A stretch of DNA of 64,000 nt, taken from positions 2,765,939 through 2,829,938 of the forward strand of contig VWZF01002957.1 in NCBI GenBank assembly GCA_013396755.1, written 5' to 3'. This DNA is from Sclerurus mexicanus (Eukaryota; Chordata; Aves; Passeriformes; Furnariidae). This document shows, piece after piece, positions 25,069 to 37,562 of this stretch. Each line of letters starts with the position of its first letter. Positions within the stretch are counted from its first letter, which is position 1. Both the position numbers and the translations under genes were made by a program. The notes under the pieces were generated by a model. The model did no database searches. It saw only the letters and a list, made by a program, of their open reading frames with translations, and was not told the DNA's origin.

Positions 25069-25249
25069 TCAGTCATTGCGAGGCCACTCTCAGTTACTTT
25101 TGGAAGATGATGTCAATTTGGAGCAGGTCTCGAGGACTGAAAGAAAGGAAATGTCACAGCTGTGTTCAGGAGAGGTGAGAGGAGGATTTGAGAAAATGCC
25201 TTCTTCTCATCTTCACCTCAGTCCATTGACGATACTGCAGCAAATCTTC

Positions 25250-26310
25250 CTGAGAACCATTTTCAAACATATTAACAGTAAGAAGGTGATTAGTCATTGT
25301 TGATTTATGAAGGAGAAATCCTGCCTGACCAACCTGATTTATAGCTTCCTTCAGTGAGATATCTGGGCTGGTAGATGAGGGAAGAGTGTCATTTTTCTTG
25401 ACTTCAGCAAAGATTTCAACACTGTCTCCCATAGCATCCTCATAGTCAAACTGATAAAATAGTGACTGGGTAAGTGGCCACTGAAGTGGATTCAAAACAG
25501 GCTGAACTGACAGGCTCAGAGAATTTTGCTAGCCAGTGACTAGTGCTGTACCTCAGGACCACACTAGGACCCATACTTTCTTGGTGACCTGGACGGTAGA
25601 ACAGAGCATACCTTCTGCAAGATTGTAGATGATCCTTAGTGAGAAGGAGTTATCAAGAGACTGGAGACCTTGACCCACAAGAATCTTCTGAAGCTAGGCA
25701 AAGGGGAATACTAAGTCCTGCCCTTGAGGAGAAATAAGTCCCAAGAACCCACTCAAACAACGTGAGGGGTGTGTTTGGCTGGAAAGCAACTTTTCAGTAA
25801 AGGCACTGGAAATTGTGGTGGACACCAAGCAGAACATGAGCCAATAGTACCCTGGGCCAGTGGAAGTGATCCTTCTTTTCTGCTCAGCCTGGGTGAGGTA
25901 CATCTGGAGTCTGGGCTCCCCTGAACATGATAGACATAGGTGTACTGAAGAAGGTGCAGAGAAGGGCCACAAAGATGCTGAAAGAGATTGCAGCCCTTAT
26001 GATACAAGCAGAGGCTGATGATTGTTTAGCCTTGAGATGGAAGAGACTGGAGGTGGATGACATTGTGTATAAATACACTGTGGGAGAGAGTAAGGAGGAT
26101 AGGGCCAGACTCTTCTCAGTATTGTGCAATGAAAGGAAGGGAGGCACAAGCTGAAAAACCAGAAATTTCACTTATGTATCAGAAAAAAACCTTTTCCTAC
26201 TGCGAACATGGTCAAATGTTGGTACAGATGCTCACAGGGGTTGAGGAGTGTTCACCCCTGGAGATAACCAAGACCCAACTGCACAAGGCCCTGGGTATCC
26301 TCCTGTAGCT
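25250..26310 (+). mobile_element. CR1 LINE fragment with decayed RT C-terminal region
   Basis: About 1.06 kb in plus orientation. It begins near 'agaaggtgattagtcattgttgatttatgaaggagaaatcctgcctgaccaacctga', the CR1 reverse transcriptase segment for GFxxGKSCLTNL. It goes on through 'cttcagcaaagatttcaacactgtctcccatagcatcct' (DFSKAFDTVSHSIL). It then reaches the C-terminal module, where a frame still reads KKVQRRATKMLKEIAAL, followed by a stretch similar to YKYTVGESKEDRARLFSV. The catalytic region is shifted and interrupted by stops, so it is not functional. Confidence 0.9.
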
Positions 26311-29300
26311 GAGCCTTCCTAGAACCCCTGCCTCTTCACTCCCCCATTTATTTGTTTCTAATTAGGTTGTTTGTAATGACTGGCATGTCTAACTCCCACA
26401 CCAAAAGCTGCAGGAAAATGAAGTTAAAGGTGAAGAATGGTAATAACAATGCATCTCAAATTAGCAGATAGAAGAGTTACAAGCTAAAAATTCTGCAATT
26501 TATTGTGGTCTACATTCAAACTGTATATAAGATGGAAGTAAAGCCATCCATCAATTGAATCATCATTAGTTGATAGCTAAAGACTGGATGTTTTTCAACA
26601 AGGACATATGATGTAATGAATTCATTCACACGGTGAGGATTAGATTGAAAAGGCCATGGGAAACATTGTCAGCTTACACTGTAAAAAGAATGATGTTAAA
26701 TGAGCTTTTTTTTCTTTTTTCCCCCCTGGCCATAAAGTCAGTGGAACTTATGTTTTGCTGTCCTACATCTGTGCAGTTTCAATTTTGACAAAGGGTCAAT
26801 GCTGAATATTTACAGAGTCAATTGCAAATAGACAAAAACTGAAACCAACCCAGAAAATTAACATTTTAATCCCTTGAACTGATTTTTCCTTGCTGCTCTA
26901 CAGGAAACTGGATCTGAATTAATGTGTTAATGCCATTGCAGCCAACAATGGTATGCACTTTGTGAGTGACTACAAGTGAGCACAATGTTCTGTCTCAAAA
27001 GGGATAGAGTAGAAAAAAATGAAAGGACATGGAAGTTTGATAGACATGGGACAATTACTTAATGAATATTAGGCTTTCTTCTTTTAAAGAAGTGAAGACT
27101 ATGCTGAAATATACTATAGACATGTCGGTCCTCAAAAAGATGATTAGACATAGCAGTTAACTTCTAACAGGAAAAATATACATAGTGTGTATTTGAATTC
27201 TGCAGATCACTTCTACAAGACATCGTTGAACCCAGAAATCAATAACAGTTTTAAAAATGTTTCCACATTTTTTGATTGGATATCAAGAATGTCTACAGTT
27301 ACTGTCAGTAGGATGCAGTATAACATTATCAACATTTGTACCTTTGAATGGGGAGAGTGATGAACATTTGTTCCCTGATCTATCTTACTCTGCTATGGGA
27401 TTTTCCTCATGTTTTCTCTGAGGCACTTGGTACTGAATGAAATGGCAGTGGACAAAGTGGACATTTAACTGGGGAAGTATAGTAATTGCCATGTTATAAA
27501 GTAAGTAAGATTAGTAGAGCTGACAAGAAGGAAGGGGAAAATGTCATGTTTCATTCCCTAATGTGTCTACATTGTTGAATGGTTGCCTATTCAGATTCAT
27601 CAAAGGGCTGTGGGGCAAAATTGAATATCAGCACTGTTGACCCAGGAGACTGTTAAAGATTAGTTAAAAGGAATGTGCTTGGTATAGCAGAAAAATAGTA
27701 GCGCTCACCTGGCTCAAAACCACATTACTGCTAGCATCTGTCTGGCCATAGTTTAATACATGCAAAAGTGGAGTCTTCCAAGTCTTCCTTCTCACCTCCT
27801 GTGCTTGATGAGCCACAGGCTTTAGTATTACACCAACAATCTTCCTATGTTACCAAAATTGTACTAATTTATGACATACTTGTTAAGGGGAAAGATTTAC
27901 TGCCTGCCTCACGTTAACATCTTACCTAGAGGTGCAAACTGGGTGGTGTCGGATATAATCTTCTGTGGGGTCCAGAAGGGCTACTGTGAAATCTGTGCTG
28001 AAGCAGGTTGCAGGAGAGAGTACTTGCCAACCATCCTGCTGTGACTGTGGCACAGCACAGCAAGAAGAGATGTAGGACAAAATATATGAGTGCAAGAATA
28101 AGAACTCTCCAGCTGGGAAGGCACTCATATGGGCATTAGAAGTGCTGCATTCCAGCTCCTGCTTCAACATCTTTTTTTTTGGTACCTTATCCAACGATGA
28201 ATTTTATTGCAAAATAGCTAAGCATTTGGAAACCTGGCAATACATGAAAAGAAGTTAAGTACTTCACACTAGAAGGCTATGGTTCATACTTGTATTTTGA
28301 GTAAAAAAGAACTGAGGGAAAAAATGAGAGTAGGGTAATTGGCATTTAGGAGAAGATCAGATGAAGGGGTTAGAAAGGGAAACAGAAAAGTCATTTCAGA
28401 GCCTGTGACAACAGAAGAGAACCATGGGCAAAGCAACATGAAAGCAAAAGGGCAAAGAGCTTGGACAGCATTAAGACCTCTCTTCAAAGAGAGTTCTGAC
28501 ATTCTGTGGAGTTATTTTTGGCATCAGTGTTTTAATATGCATTTTCATACAGCTCACATACTTAAATCTTGCAGTATTTCAAAGTACACTCTATTATGTT
28601 TATGAATATTCCCTTCATTTAGAATGAAGTTGTGATCCTTCCCTAAGATCCAGAATAAAAATATGACTATGCATGTCTGTATGGCTTTTTAATATTTGAG
28701 AAGTGAATTGCAGAACTTGTAAAAACATCCTGTTTAGTCAGTCCTGGAGAATGAATTACTTTGCTTTTTTTGCAAATCAGAATTCAGCTTCTACTGCTAG
28801 TCTTTGCCTCTAATTTCCTTCACAATTTATTAGCTTGTTTCTTTTACACACCTAGTTCTTTGTCCCACTAGTAGATGAGATGTCACTTAGTGCCAGAATC
28901 TACTGACTACAATTGGCTCAATACACTGATTAAACATGGTCCAGTAAAAAGGGTAAAGAGCCACAAACTTTATATCAATACTCATTTGAAAAACCTAAAA
29001 ACAGATTTGAGAGATGAGAGGACCTACATTTTGAGTCTTGCCTTGCAAATGTTATAGACATGCAACTGCACATGCATCTGATTTGGGGTGATAAGCTACA
29101 TTTATGCAAGTCACTTAAAATGAATATGATTGCACATTTTACTTCAAAATATCAAATACATTCCCTAGCCCTTGCTAAAGTAAGTTTACATAAAAAACAG
29201 TTTTCCCTTCATTCAAGATCTGTCATATTCATGTCTAAAGCCTAAGACTTCAAGGGAAATGACCAAATTCGAGCCCTTTGCAGCTAAGTGTCTTCTCAGT

Positions 29301-29606
29301 TCTTCCAACAAGGCACATTGAATGCATCCTCAGAGCCCAAAAGAGCAAAAAGAAATGAAAGTATATGCCTCCCAGTCTGTGCCTCAGTCCTTAAATACAT
29401 CCATTAATAAATATAACTTCAGCGTCAGCATTTTCCATATATATATGGTTTTCCTTTTAAGTACTGATAAAGCCTATTGCAGTATTGTACTTGAATACTT
29501 AGAGGTTTCAACAGAGTTGACCTTACATCATGCCAGTGAACTAAAAAGATCATAATGTTTTGCAGGTATAGAAACAGAGATTTTGATTATCGTGCTTGGG
29601 GCATGT

Positions 29607-29770
29607 AAGAATCAGAATATCTTGGGAGGGGACCCACAAATATCACTGAAGTTCAACTCCTGGCCCTGCACAGGACCACCCCAAGAGAAAACACCCCTGA
29701 GGCAGCTTCATGGCATTCCTTTGAGTCCTATTGCTGAGCACCAGAGAGAAGAGAGAATATGGCAGAGTAG
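29607..29770 (-). mobile_element. CR1 LINE 3'-end fragment
   Basis: Read on the plus strand, 'agaatatcttgggaggggacccacaaatatcactgaagttcaactcctggccctgcacaggaccaccccaaga' is the reverse complement of the avian CR1 3' region. The later 'tgctgagcaccagagagaagaga' also fits a known CR1 subfamily segment. The element is therefore in the same orientation as GABBR2. Confidence 0.85.
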
Positions 29771-30142
29771 GTAACAAGATCTGTCCCTCCTGAATCTCCA
29801 CTTATAATTCTTTCCAAAAAGTTACTAAAAGTTGGAAATAGAGACTATTCCATTGGAACTAAGAAAACAACCTTTGTTTCACCAGTTACAGTTTCAATAA
29901 AAATATAGGCATTAGAAACTCATGTATTCACACTCCTGCAACTTTGCATATTCCAATTTCTCCAAAATCTCATGAAACTTTGTTTTTCCCTCGGGGTCCA
30001 GACACAAGAGTTTAAAGATGGGCTTGGTTAAGAATTCACACACATCTCCTGCACTTGAAAAGGCAATAAACATTCATGTATTAAATCATCATTACAAAAC
30101 AGAAGAAAAAAATCCAGATCCATACAAAACATATTCACCTAC

Positions 30143-30367
30143 CTTAGGTACAAACACAAGGCAGAGAGTAATGGTGCTGCAGAATATTATGACTAAAGCA
30201 ACGATGCAGAACTGCACATTGGGTTGGTCCCGGGTAAGGAATGAAACAGCAGCACCGATAATGCACATTATCCCCACATTGTATACACTCATTCCAATGT
30301 ACTTGCTGTCATTCAAAGCAGGAATGCTGACATTTCGCGTCTCCCAGGCTAGGAAACACCCAAATAA
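30143..30367 (-). CDS. GABBR2: GABBR2 exon, end of TM5 through TM7
   Basis: A 225-nt exon of 75 codons, phase 0 at both ends, from LFGCFLAWETRNVSIPALND to ...TLCLVFVPK. It corresponds to human residues 669-743 with no difference that I can see. It encodes the end of TM5, intracellular loop 3, TM6 (SVYNVGIMCIIGAAVSFL), extracellular loop 3 (TRDQPNVQ) and TM7 (CIVALVIIFCSTITLCLVF). Loop 3 contains the leucine equivalent to Leu686, which is needed for G-protein coupling. The positions of human neurodevelopmental-disorder variants Ser695, Ile705 and Ala707 carry the reference residues here. The acceptor is ccatttcag and the donor is GTAGGT. Confidence 0.98.
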
Positions 30368-31779
30368 CTGAAATGGTAAAAGTGGGAGAAAAGATGATAA
30401 TTATAAGAGGAACTGGCTGTCATCCAGAAAATGCATTAATTTAAAACAGGTATGTTTTCTAACTTGACAAATATAGGTGATGTTACAATACAGAGATTTA
30501 CACCTACCTTTTATTCAATATCTAATTACCTGTGTGATTTGTTTTGCTCACTAGCACAGATTCCCTGCTCTCACAAGAGAAACGTGTCCTGATGGGACCA
30601 AATTTCTCTAAATGCTATGGCTATCTTTATTTTGTACTTTGAGTAATTTTTGAAGACAGTTCTTCCTGTTTCTTTTCAAGGATTCCAGTAAAGATGTAAT
30701 GTGCATTGTTCTTTTAGCTATTTTGTAGCAGCTGTTCTCAATATACACTTATCAATCCAGTCATTCATTATATGATTATCACCTACATTAATAACCAGCA
30801 GTGCCAAAATGTGTCCCCATGGGAGATAAATAAACAACGTAGAAAGTGTCACCCGAGTTGTTCAGACTGCAATTATAATGTCTTTTATTATAGTGGGAGT
30901 TGGTAATGGCCTTTCAATTGCAGTTGTCTAATGATTTCTGGCATAAAACATTCTTGTGGCAATTTTTTGTTTGCTTTTTTCTTTGGTGTATTTTTAAGTT
31001 TTAGACCCTTTGTTACTCGCAATATGCTTTTGCAATTCAGCAGGGAAAAATCTTTAGTGGAAGGAAGCCATCTTCATCCCTTGAAATTTAATTAGATTTT
31101 TCTACAACATGAAGTACTGCAAACAATTATTTTCTTTCTCTTGCATTCCTCAGAGAAGTTCTGGCAATGCGGTAAAACACTAAACGAACTCAAGACGTTG
31201 TAAATAGGTAACCCAGCCTACAATGTAAGTAAAGCCCTGTAGGAGTGCATGGTGCCTTGGAAGAATGACAGACAGCAGATGGTATTGGAAGGAAGGGAAG
31301 GATAGAGAGAGGGACCATCACTAAGCCTCAAGGCACGGTTTCTGTGTCTTCTAGCTTTTTCTGATCACAATGCAGGGACAGACAAGAAGGGGAAAGAATA
31401 AAGGTGCACTCCCACTGACCTTAGTACCCTTCCTCTCAGACCATCATATGCATCCTCTGCCATGTCATGGAGATAATACTATCTTTTATACAACTGCAGA
31501 CCATGTAGTAATTGGAGGTCAATGATGACGCCATTTGGGGATTAATTGAAGTTGACTAGTAGAAATTTACCTTCTGTATTTTTTCTGTGCTAAATAACTA
31601 GGACTGGAAGAATAGTATTTTGTTGCCAGACAACTACAAGACAGTAGATAACTGGCAGACTAATGTTTGCTCTATGAACTCTGGTTTCAACTGTAGTAAC
31701 ACCTGGACACTACTAACTGCAAATTTCCTTGATTATTTGCTTAGTTTTTACCTCAGCTAACAATAGCAACAAAGCCAAC

Positions 31780-32900
31780 CACTTGTGACTCAGCTGCTTT
31801 GCACTCCCACAGGCACTAGCAGGCTGTAGCCACCTACCTACTCACCCAGGCACTTCCAACCAGGACATGGCAGAACTGCCAGCCCTGCCCTCTCATCGTT
31901 GAGCTTGTCTGCTAGCTTATTTTATTTTCTTGCCTACAGCACATGTCATCCTTCCACATGTTCAGACCAGGTTGGAAGGCTTTGGCAGATGAGACATCTA
32001 CTGTCAGCCCACAGAGCACGGCAGGCTGCAGGAGCTGCCCAGTCCAGGCAAGGGATGTGGGATCGCTCACTCACATACATTCCAATGCTGCCATCACTGC
32101 TGCAATCCATAGCAAGATACATTGGCGAGGGTGGCCTTTGCAGCAACAGCAGCAGTAGTTGCCCTTGCAATCCTTACCCAAGTCTTTCTCAGCAGCGTTC
32201 CCGATCTCCCCGCTCTACACCCTCCTGCAGAAGGTGGTCCTATCCAGGGCACTCCCTTGCCTCATTATGGCAGTCCTGCCTCTTCTGTTTAACCTATCTC
32301 CTCTAGTAGAGCTACAGACCTCACCTCACTCCAGCCCCTTGTCTCTTTTCCTGCCCTTCCCAGTGCCCTAAGAACTGCAGGAAGAACAGCAGTGGTTGCT
32401 GAAGGCAGAGCAAGGGAGGGGGCTCTTAAGGGGTCAGGGCATCTGTAGAGAGCTACCTGGGTCAGCAAGGGGTCTCAGCCACTTAGGTAAGGCAGCTGAG
32501 GAGAGTGAGCCATTTATCAAGCCTTTGTGTCAAAGCCGCAGATCAACCCCTAATACATTTTCAGAGCCCCTTTGGTAAACAAGATACCACCTTCAGAAAG
32601 GAGGGATGCAGGCAGCACTACTCTGTTGTTGGGTCTGACACTATGCACAGGCAGAGCAGGGAATGTACAGACTCCTTTACAGGCTCTGCAGGAGCAAATT
32701 GTTCACTGTATTCAGGCTGCATGGGGGACATACAGTGGTTGTACCTTTTACCAGGACACAGACCTATTCCTCCCAGACACTCCACCATCTCAGCCGTTGC
32801 CTGTCCTGCACTCCCTGCGCAGCTCAGCTCTGCTGCAAATTTGCATTTCACCAGCCCCTGAAATAACAAATAGGCTGGTCTCGGCTAAGCTGTTTTGAGC
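31780..32900. other. GC-richer block of unknown nature
   Basis: This block of about 1.1 kb is clearly richer in G and C than its surroundings and keeps many overlapping frames open on both strands (up to 135 codons on the plus strand, from 31899). None of the predicted peptides resembles a known family, and the best frames overlap one another, so coding is not supported. It holds a short CAG-like tract near 32141-32156. It could be an unrecognised old repeat, a regulatory element or a noncoding exon. Confidence 0.4.
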
Positions 32901-33382
32901 GGTAGAATGAATCTTTGTCTGTATTTCTATGTCACATTTTTAAAGGGATGAGACCCTGATTAACTATGGAGAAGATTTCTATCTTCTTCTACAATGGCTA
33001 ATTATTAATGGGGTTTTTAGGGTTGCAGGTCATCCCTCACTCTCTTCCACTTCTCCCAGTATGAACAGATTCCCTTCCAAAAGCATTATTCTGGGAATAT
33101 AGCCAACATACTTACATGAGGCCAGCACTTATTACAAATAATGGAGATGAATTTATAGCTGAGGCAGTTATAAAGCGATCTAAAATATCAATTATAATGA
33201 AAAAAGGATCGTTTGAAGAGTGTTGTGGGGGTTATGGTTTGGCCTATTCTCATTTTTAATTGAGAACAGCTTGGGAAATGGTTAAGAATCTTCCAGATGA
33301 AAGGAAGATATTTATTTATATGATAACTAAAGAAAGGAAGAGACTTTTGCAGCAAGTCGGTTTCCCAAGAATGATGCACTAC

Positions 33383-34319
33383 TGTAAGGACAGTTGCCTG
33401 TCCCAAGCACTGTTTAGGTAAGAAGGAGTTTTGCCATGAGGTAAGCACAGAATGGAATGACAGGATGGTGCTAACTCCAGGCCTGGAAGAGGTGAGATCT
33501 GGTTAGCACGTCCTGGGTAATGCATCCAGACAAAAACTCCCACTGTGGCAAACTGTGTAAAGAAGCAACTGCTCATACACCTATCACTGGTCAAAGATCA
33601 CCCTAAGTTATGGGACAGACAACATCTGTGACCACCGATGACCACTGAAACCTCCCTCTCCTCTGAATATGCTTCTGTGCGTACCTGAAACTTGGACTGC
33701 AAATTTAAGCCAGCTTGATGGGAAGTTAAGGTAAAATAAAGGCAGGTAAAATATTGTCTGAATATTATCTCAGGCCTATGGGGAGGTAAACAAAGCTGCG
33801 AGAGAAGAATGCATTACTGATAACGGACATGAAGAATGCAGCCACAAGGAAAGCCAACTCAGCAACTGTGCTGAAATCTGCTGCTCCGACTAGGAAAAGG
33901 TAGTACCAGCGGAGGGAAATGGCAACCACTGACTCACGGCCCACTGATCCAAGAAACCCACTGACTCGAAAAGAAAGACTGAGCATGCAGACTAATTAGC
34001 ATTGAACAACTGTTTAGCCAATGAGTATTAATTCCTTTGTTTGCTAAAATGTATGAATAGTGAAAAGCTTTGAAACCCCTTGGGACCTCCACGACCAAGA
34101 AGTCCAGGGTGAAGAAGGACCAGTGGGATGCTGCTGGATCCATGGGTGATGACTGCTTAATCTGTCTCTCTCTCACTCTTTCTCCCTCCTCTCTTTTCTA
34201 TTTCTTTCTATCTTTCTACCTCACATTTTATTGTCAAATAAAATCTGACTGTTTTGGCATATGGTCTTATTTGCACCTTAATTCAGGCAGAGGCATTTCT
34301 CAATAATCAGATCTTAACA
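33383..34319 (+). mobile_element. Probable solo LTR of an avian endogenous retrovirus
   Basis: The 937-bp segment starts with TGT and ends with ACA, as LTRs do. It is flanked by ACTAC on the left (33378-33382) and ACTAT on the right (34320-34324), an imperfect 5-bp target-site duplication. An AATAAA signal at 34237-34242 lies near the right end, after a long pyrimidine tract (34165-34220), which fits a U3-R-U5 layout in plus orientation. No gag, pol or env sequence adjoins it. The family was not identified, and a match to a repeat library would be needed to fix the exact ends. Confidence 0.55.
34237..34242 (+). terminator. AATAAA signal inside the probable LTR
   Basis: A canonical poly(A) hexamer 78 bp before the inferred LTR right end, followed by a T-rich stretch ('ctgttttggc'). 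It would terminate transcripts running antisense to GABBR2. Confidence 0.45.
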
Positions 34320-37087
34320 ACTATAAATTTGAGAGCATTGTTTTTAATTTTTATTATCATTTTCTGTAAAATGCTTGCCTCAGAAAGAGAGATCTTTTCT
34401 AGAAGTCACAGCTGACCTTTGAGACTCAAACATGGATAAAAGCTGAGAGTTTTCTGCAGCCTGTTACCAGGGCAGTGGTGATCACAGAGGTGTTCCTTGT
34501 TTGCCTGCTACAGATGCCTGCAGGGCTCCAAGAGGTTGGTAAGATTTCCCCTCTGAGATAAAGCCTTCCTGAGGGAACATGATGCCTTACTTTCTCCCTA
34601 TCTGCCCTTCTTATTTTCGCACTTCCTGAGGCTCAGACAATCTGCACAAATGAAAGATTCAGCTTTATGACTGTAAAAGTCCTGTAAATACCTAAAATTC
34701 CTTGGTTGAGGAATGGGATGCAGACATTGTTAGTGGAAGATCCATATTTCTGTGATTTCTTGACCAATTTTGAATATGAAACTTAGGAGATAGGTAAAAA
34801 CATAGATTCATAGTTCAGCTCCTCTTTATTCCTGGTACCTCAGCTTTAAACATTAATATTCCCCAGATAAGTAAATTACATTTCAAATTATGCTTGGGGG
34901 CATGCAATTCTTGAGACTGCTGTTAAATTTAAGGACTACTTGATATTTAAGGCTGCCTGGTGGGATTGGTAATGCAGCTATCTCTCTTCCTATTGCTCCT
35001 AGAGGGCTCAGGATGGTAAAGGCTTCTCAGACTTCTACCAGCTTGGGCCCCACACAAAATACAGTGGCAGCCACCTTCGTTCAAGACAATGATGCTGGTG
35101 ATGACCAGTGCATAGCCTGATGTTTGGGAAACCAGGCACAATGACATGCCTGAGATGTGCTCCCTAACCCCAGAGTAGAGGCTGGCTGGCTTCAGGAGGA
35201 GCTCTCAACTTCTTTCAGAGCTGTCAGATTTAACATAATTATAGAGTGACTGTCTTAATTACTTGGGCACTTGCGTGGGATGTTAGTTCTGATCTCTGCT
35301 GGGAATTTTGATTAAACAGTCTTTAGAGAAGGCGTGCATGAATACACATTGGGATCGAGGCAGGCAGCTCTTAGCAGTGCTGATGTGGTAGATTCAGAGA
35401 GGTGTAGGACACATCTGTCCACACTGTTTCATACCAGCTCACTTAGTCAGCTCCTTGCTGGCAGTTACAATTCCCATCTTGAGGCTTCTGATGTACCCCA
35501 TGCATCACAGAAGGAGTTTGAATTACTCAGGGCTACAAAATCTCCTATAGAAAGCAGTTGTCTAAAAGTTAAAGACACAGTCTATTGTCGAGTCTAATGG
35601 CCTAATTTAAGTCACTTTGGAGACCTTGACCAATGACATATTGGGAATGCAACTAGGAAGGCTTCCTGTATTTTTAGTCATGGACTTACAGCCTTTTCCC
35701 ACTTTGATCTATTAAATACACAGCTTGTTGATGCTGAAAGTGTCACAAAATGTTGGTTTGGATTTTTTCAGAAGGTAGGGACTGCTGTACAGGCAAGATT
35801 GATTTGTTTCATCTTTTGTTTGAGGGTAGACAGCCTCCATTTGACACTACACCAATTTAGAGTATTACCTGTATTGCAGCAGTTGGTATGGTAGTTTAGG
35901 CTGTGTTGTCAGTGCACCTAATTAGGCTGCCAGACAACCATTGTATAAATTTGGGGAATACAGTATCTGAAGACCACAGGATTATACCATTGCGACTAAA
36001 GATAGAATACTGGTCACTAAGAGAAATCTGTATTAAAATCTTAGAGGGATAACAGGACTATGGTGAATACAATACTTGTGTTTACACAGTTTAACAGGCA
36101 AACTTTAATTTTAACCAAATTGTGATAGCTAGGAATATAATAGAAGTGTTTGTAGCTGACATATTGGAAAACATTTAACGTTGTCTTTTATAACTGTACT
36201 AGTTAATTAATTTTAAAGCTTGTTCACAAGTACTACTGCTAAACAGAATAACGATTGCTTACTGATCCGCAACAGAAATTGATACAACCAAGTGCCTAAT
36301 TTGCTATTGGACTGCATAGACGGTCAGATGACAGGCAGAAAATTATTCATCCTTCTCCATTGCCTCTTGCCCTGTACTGCCCTTAAACCATCTTTTATAT
36401 ATTTTATTTCAAAGTCATGTTAGCTTATACTTTGAGTATGGGTTATCAGCACTACTAGGAAAAGAAAGATAAAAAAAAAAAATACTGAGAATATCAGACA
36501 AGGGCAGAGAAATACCAGAGGAAAAGTCTCCAATCTTGCCAGAAGTCATGCTTGCCAATAACTAGTGGATATGGTTTTGGAAAGATTATATATTGGGCCA
36601 GGCTGTAGTTTTGCAGCTAATTGCCATATTGTAGTAGCACTTACTGTGCTCACTTGTGGGTCGTAGTCCTGCTATGCCACATGAAAGAATAAAAGCAAGC
36701 CTTTACTACAAAGATTTTATATCTGGAGATTTTTGTTTGGTTTGGTTATGGTTTTCTTGAGGGGGGACTATCCTTTTTTTGTTTATTTTCTAGATAGTTT
36801 ACTGTAAGCTTTCCTCTCCTGTCTGCCCATAACACAAAAGTAGTTCTGAACTCTGGCTTGTACAGACATCTCAGTCTGAAGTAACTGTGAAGCTGAACTT
36901 GTGGGTTTCCCTACTCATGTTTATTCATTAAATCCAGATCATCACAGACGTAGGCACAATGGCTGCACATATTTTTCAATGAGAGTTTTCAAAACTATTA
37001 AAAAAAAGGATTTTTGATTTTCATGTTTTCACTGGAGAATTGGGCAGTAAAAATACTGAGCAGTTTTCAGGAAGGTGCTTAGAAAAG

Positions 37088-37142
37088 TGATTTTGTTTGT
37101 TTGTTTGTTTGTGGTTTTTTTGGGTTTTGTTTGTTTGTTTTT
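37088..37142. repeat. (TTTG)n simple repeat
   Basis: An interrupted array of TTTG units with a T-rich middle. Confidence 0.85.
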
Positions 37143-37516
37143 AAATAAGTGGCACAATAAGGAAGGCTAGAAAATGGAAAGACAAACTATACCCTTGCAG
37201 GTCTCTTACCTTCACAATCAGTACAATCTGATGTTAAACCACTGCTCACTCCTGTGATCTGAGTCAGCTGTGTATTTAGTTCATTTTCACAGAGGGTCTC
37301 TGGATAGACATTACTAAGGGAAGCTTAATATTTCTATTAACCATTAGGACAACAGCCAAATACTGTTTTCAATTACAAGATATGATATTTAACTATTCAG
37401 CTGAAGGACTTCTAAAAGGCCTTGGCAAAACCCTTTATGCCCAGTGGAAGATGGAAAGGCAGCTACATAAAGCTATGAACACTAACAGCCATCCAGGTAA
37501 AATTTTTTACTTTATA

Positions 37517-37562
37517 CTATATATATATAAACACATACACACATATATATGTACTATATATT
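37517..37562. repeat. AT/AC-rich simple repeat
   Basis: Alternating TA and CA dinucleotides with interruptions. An 84-codon plus-strand frame crosses it but is not credible as coding. Confidence 0.8.

Larger units (their letters stand above)
23808..30142 (-). other. GABBR2 intron
   Basis: A 6.3-kb intron with GTAGGT donor and tttcag acceptor. It carries an unexplained coding-like frame (24679-25068), a long CR1 fragment immediately next to it and a second CR1 fragment near the high-coordinate end. The part from 26.3 to 29.6 kb shows nothing recognisable. Confidence 0.85.

Noticed and set aside
25927..26154. Plus-strand frame with KKVQRRATKM-like sequence as a possible host gene
   Set aside because: The motif and its surroundings belong to the C-terminal region of CR1 ORF2, so it is listed as part of the LINE.
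31899..32306. Plus-strand frame of 135 codons in the GC-richer block
   Set aside because: Several overlapping frames are equally open, none resembles a known protein, and no splice or start context supports any of them.
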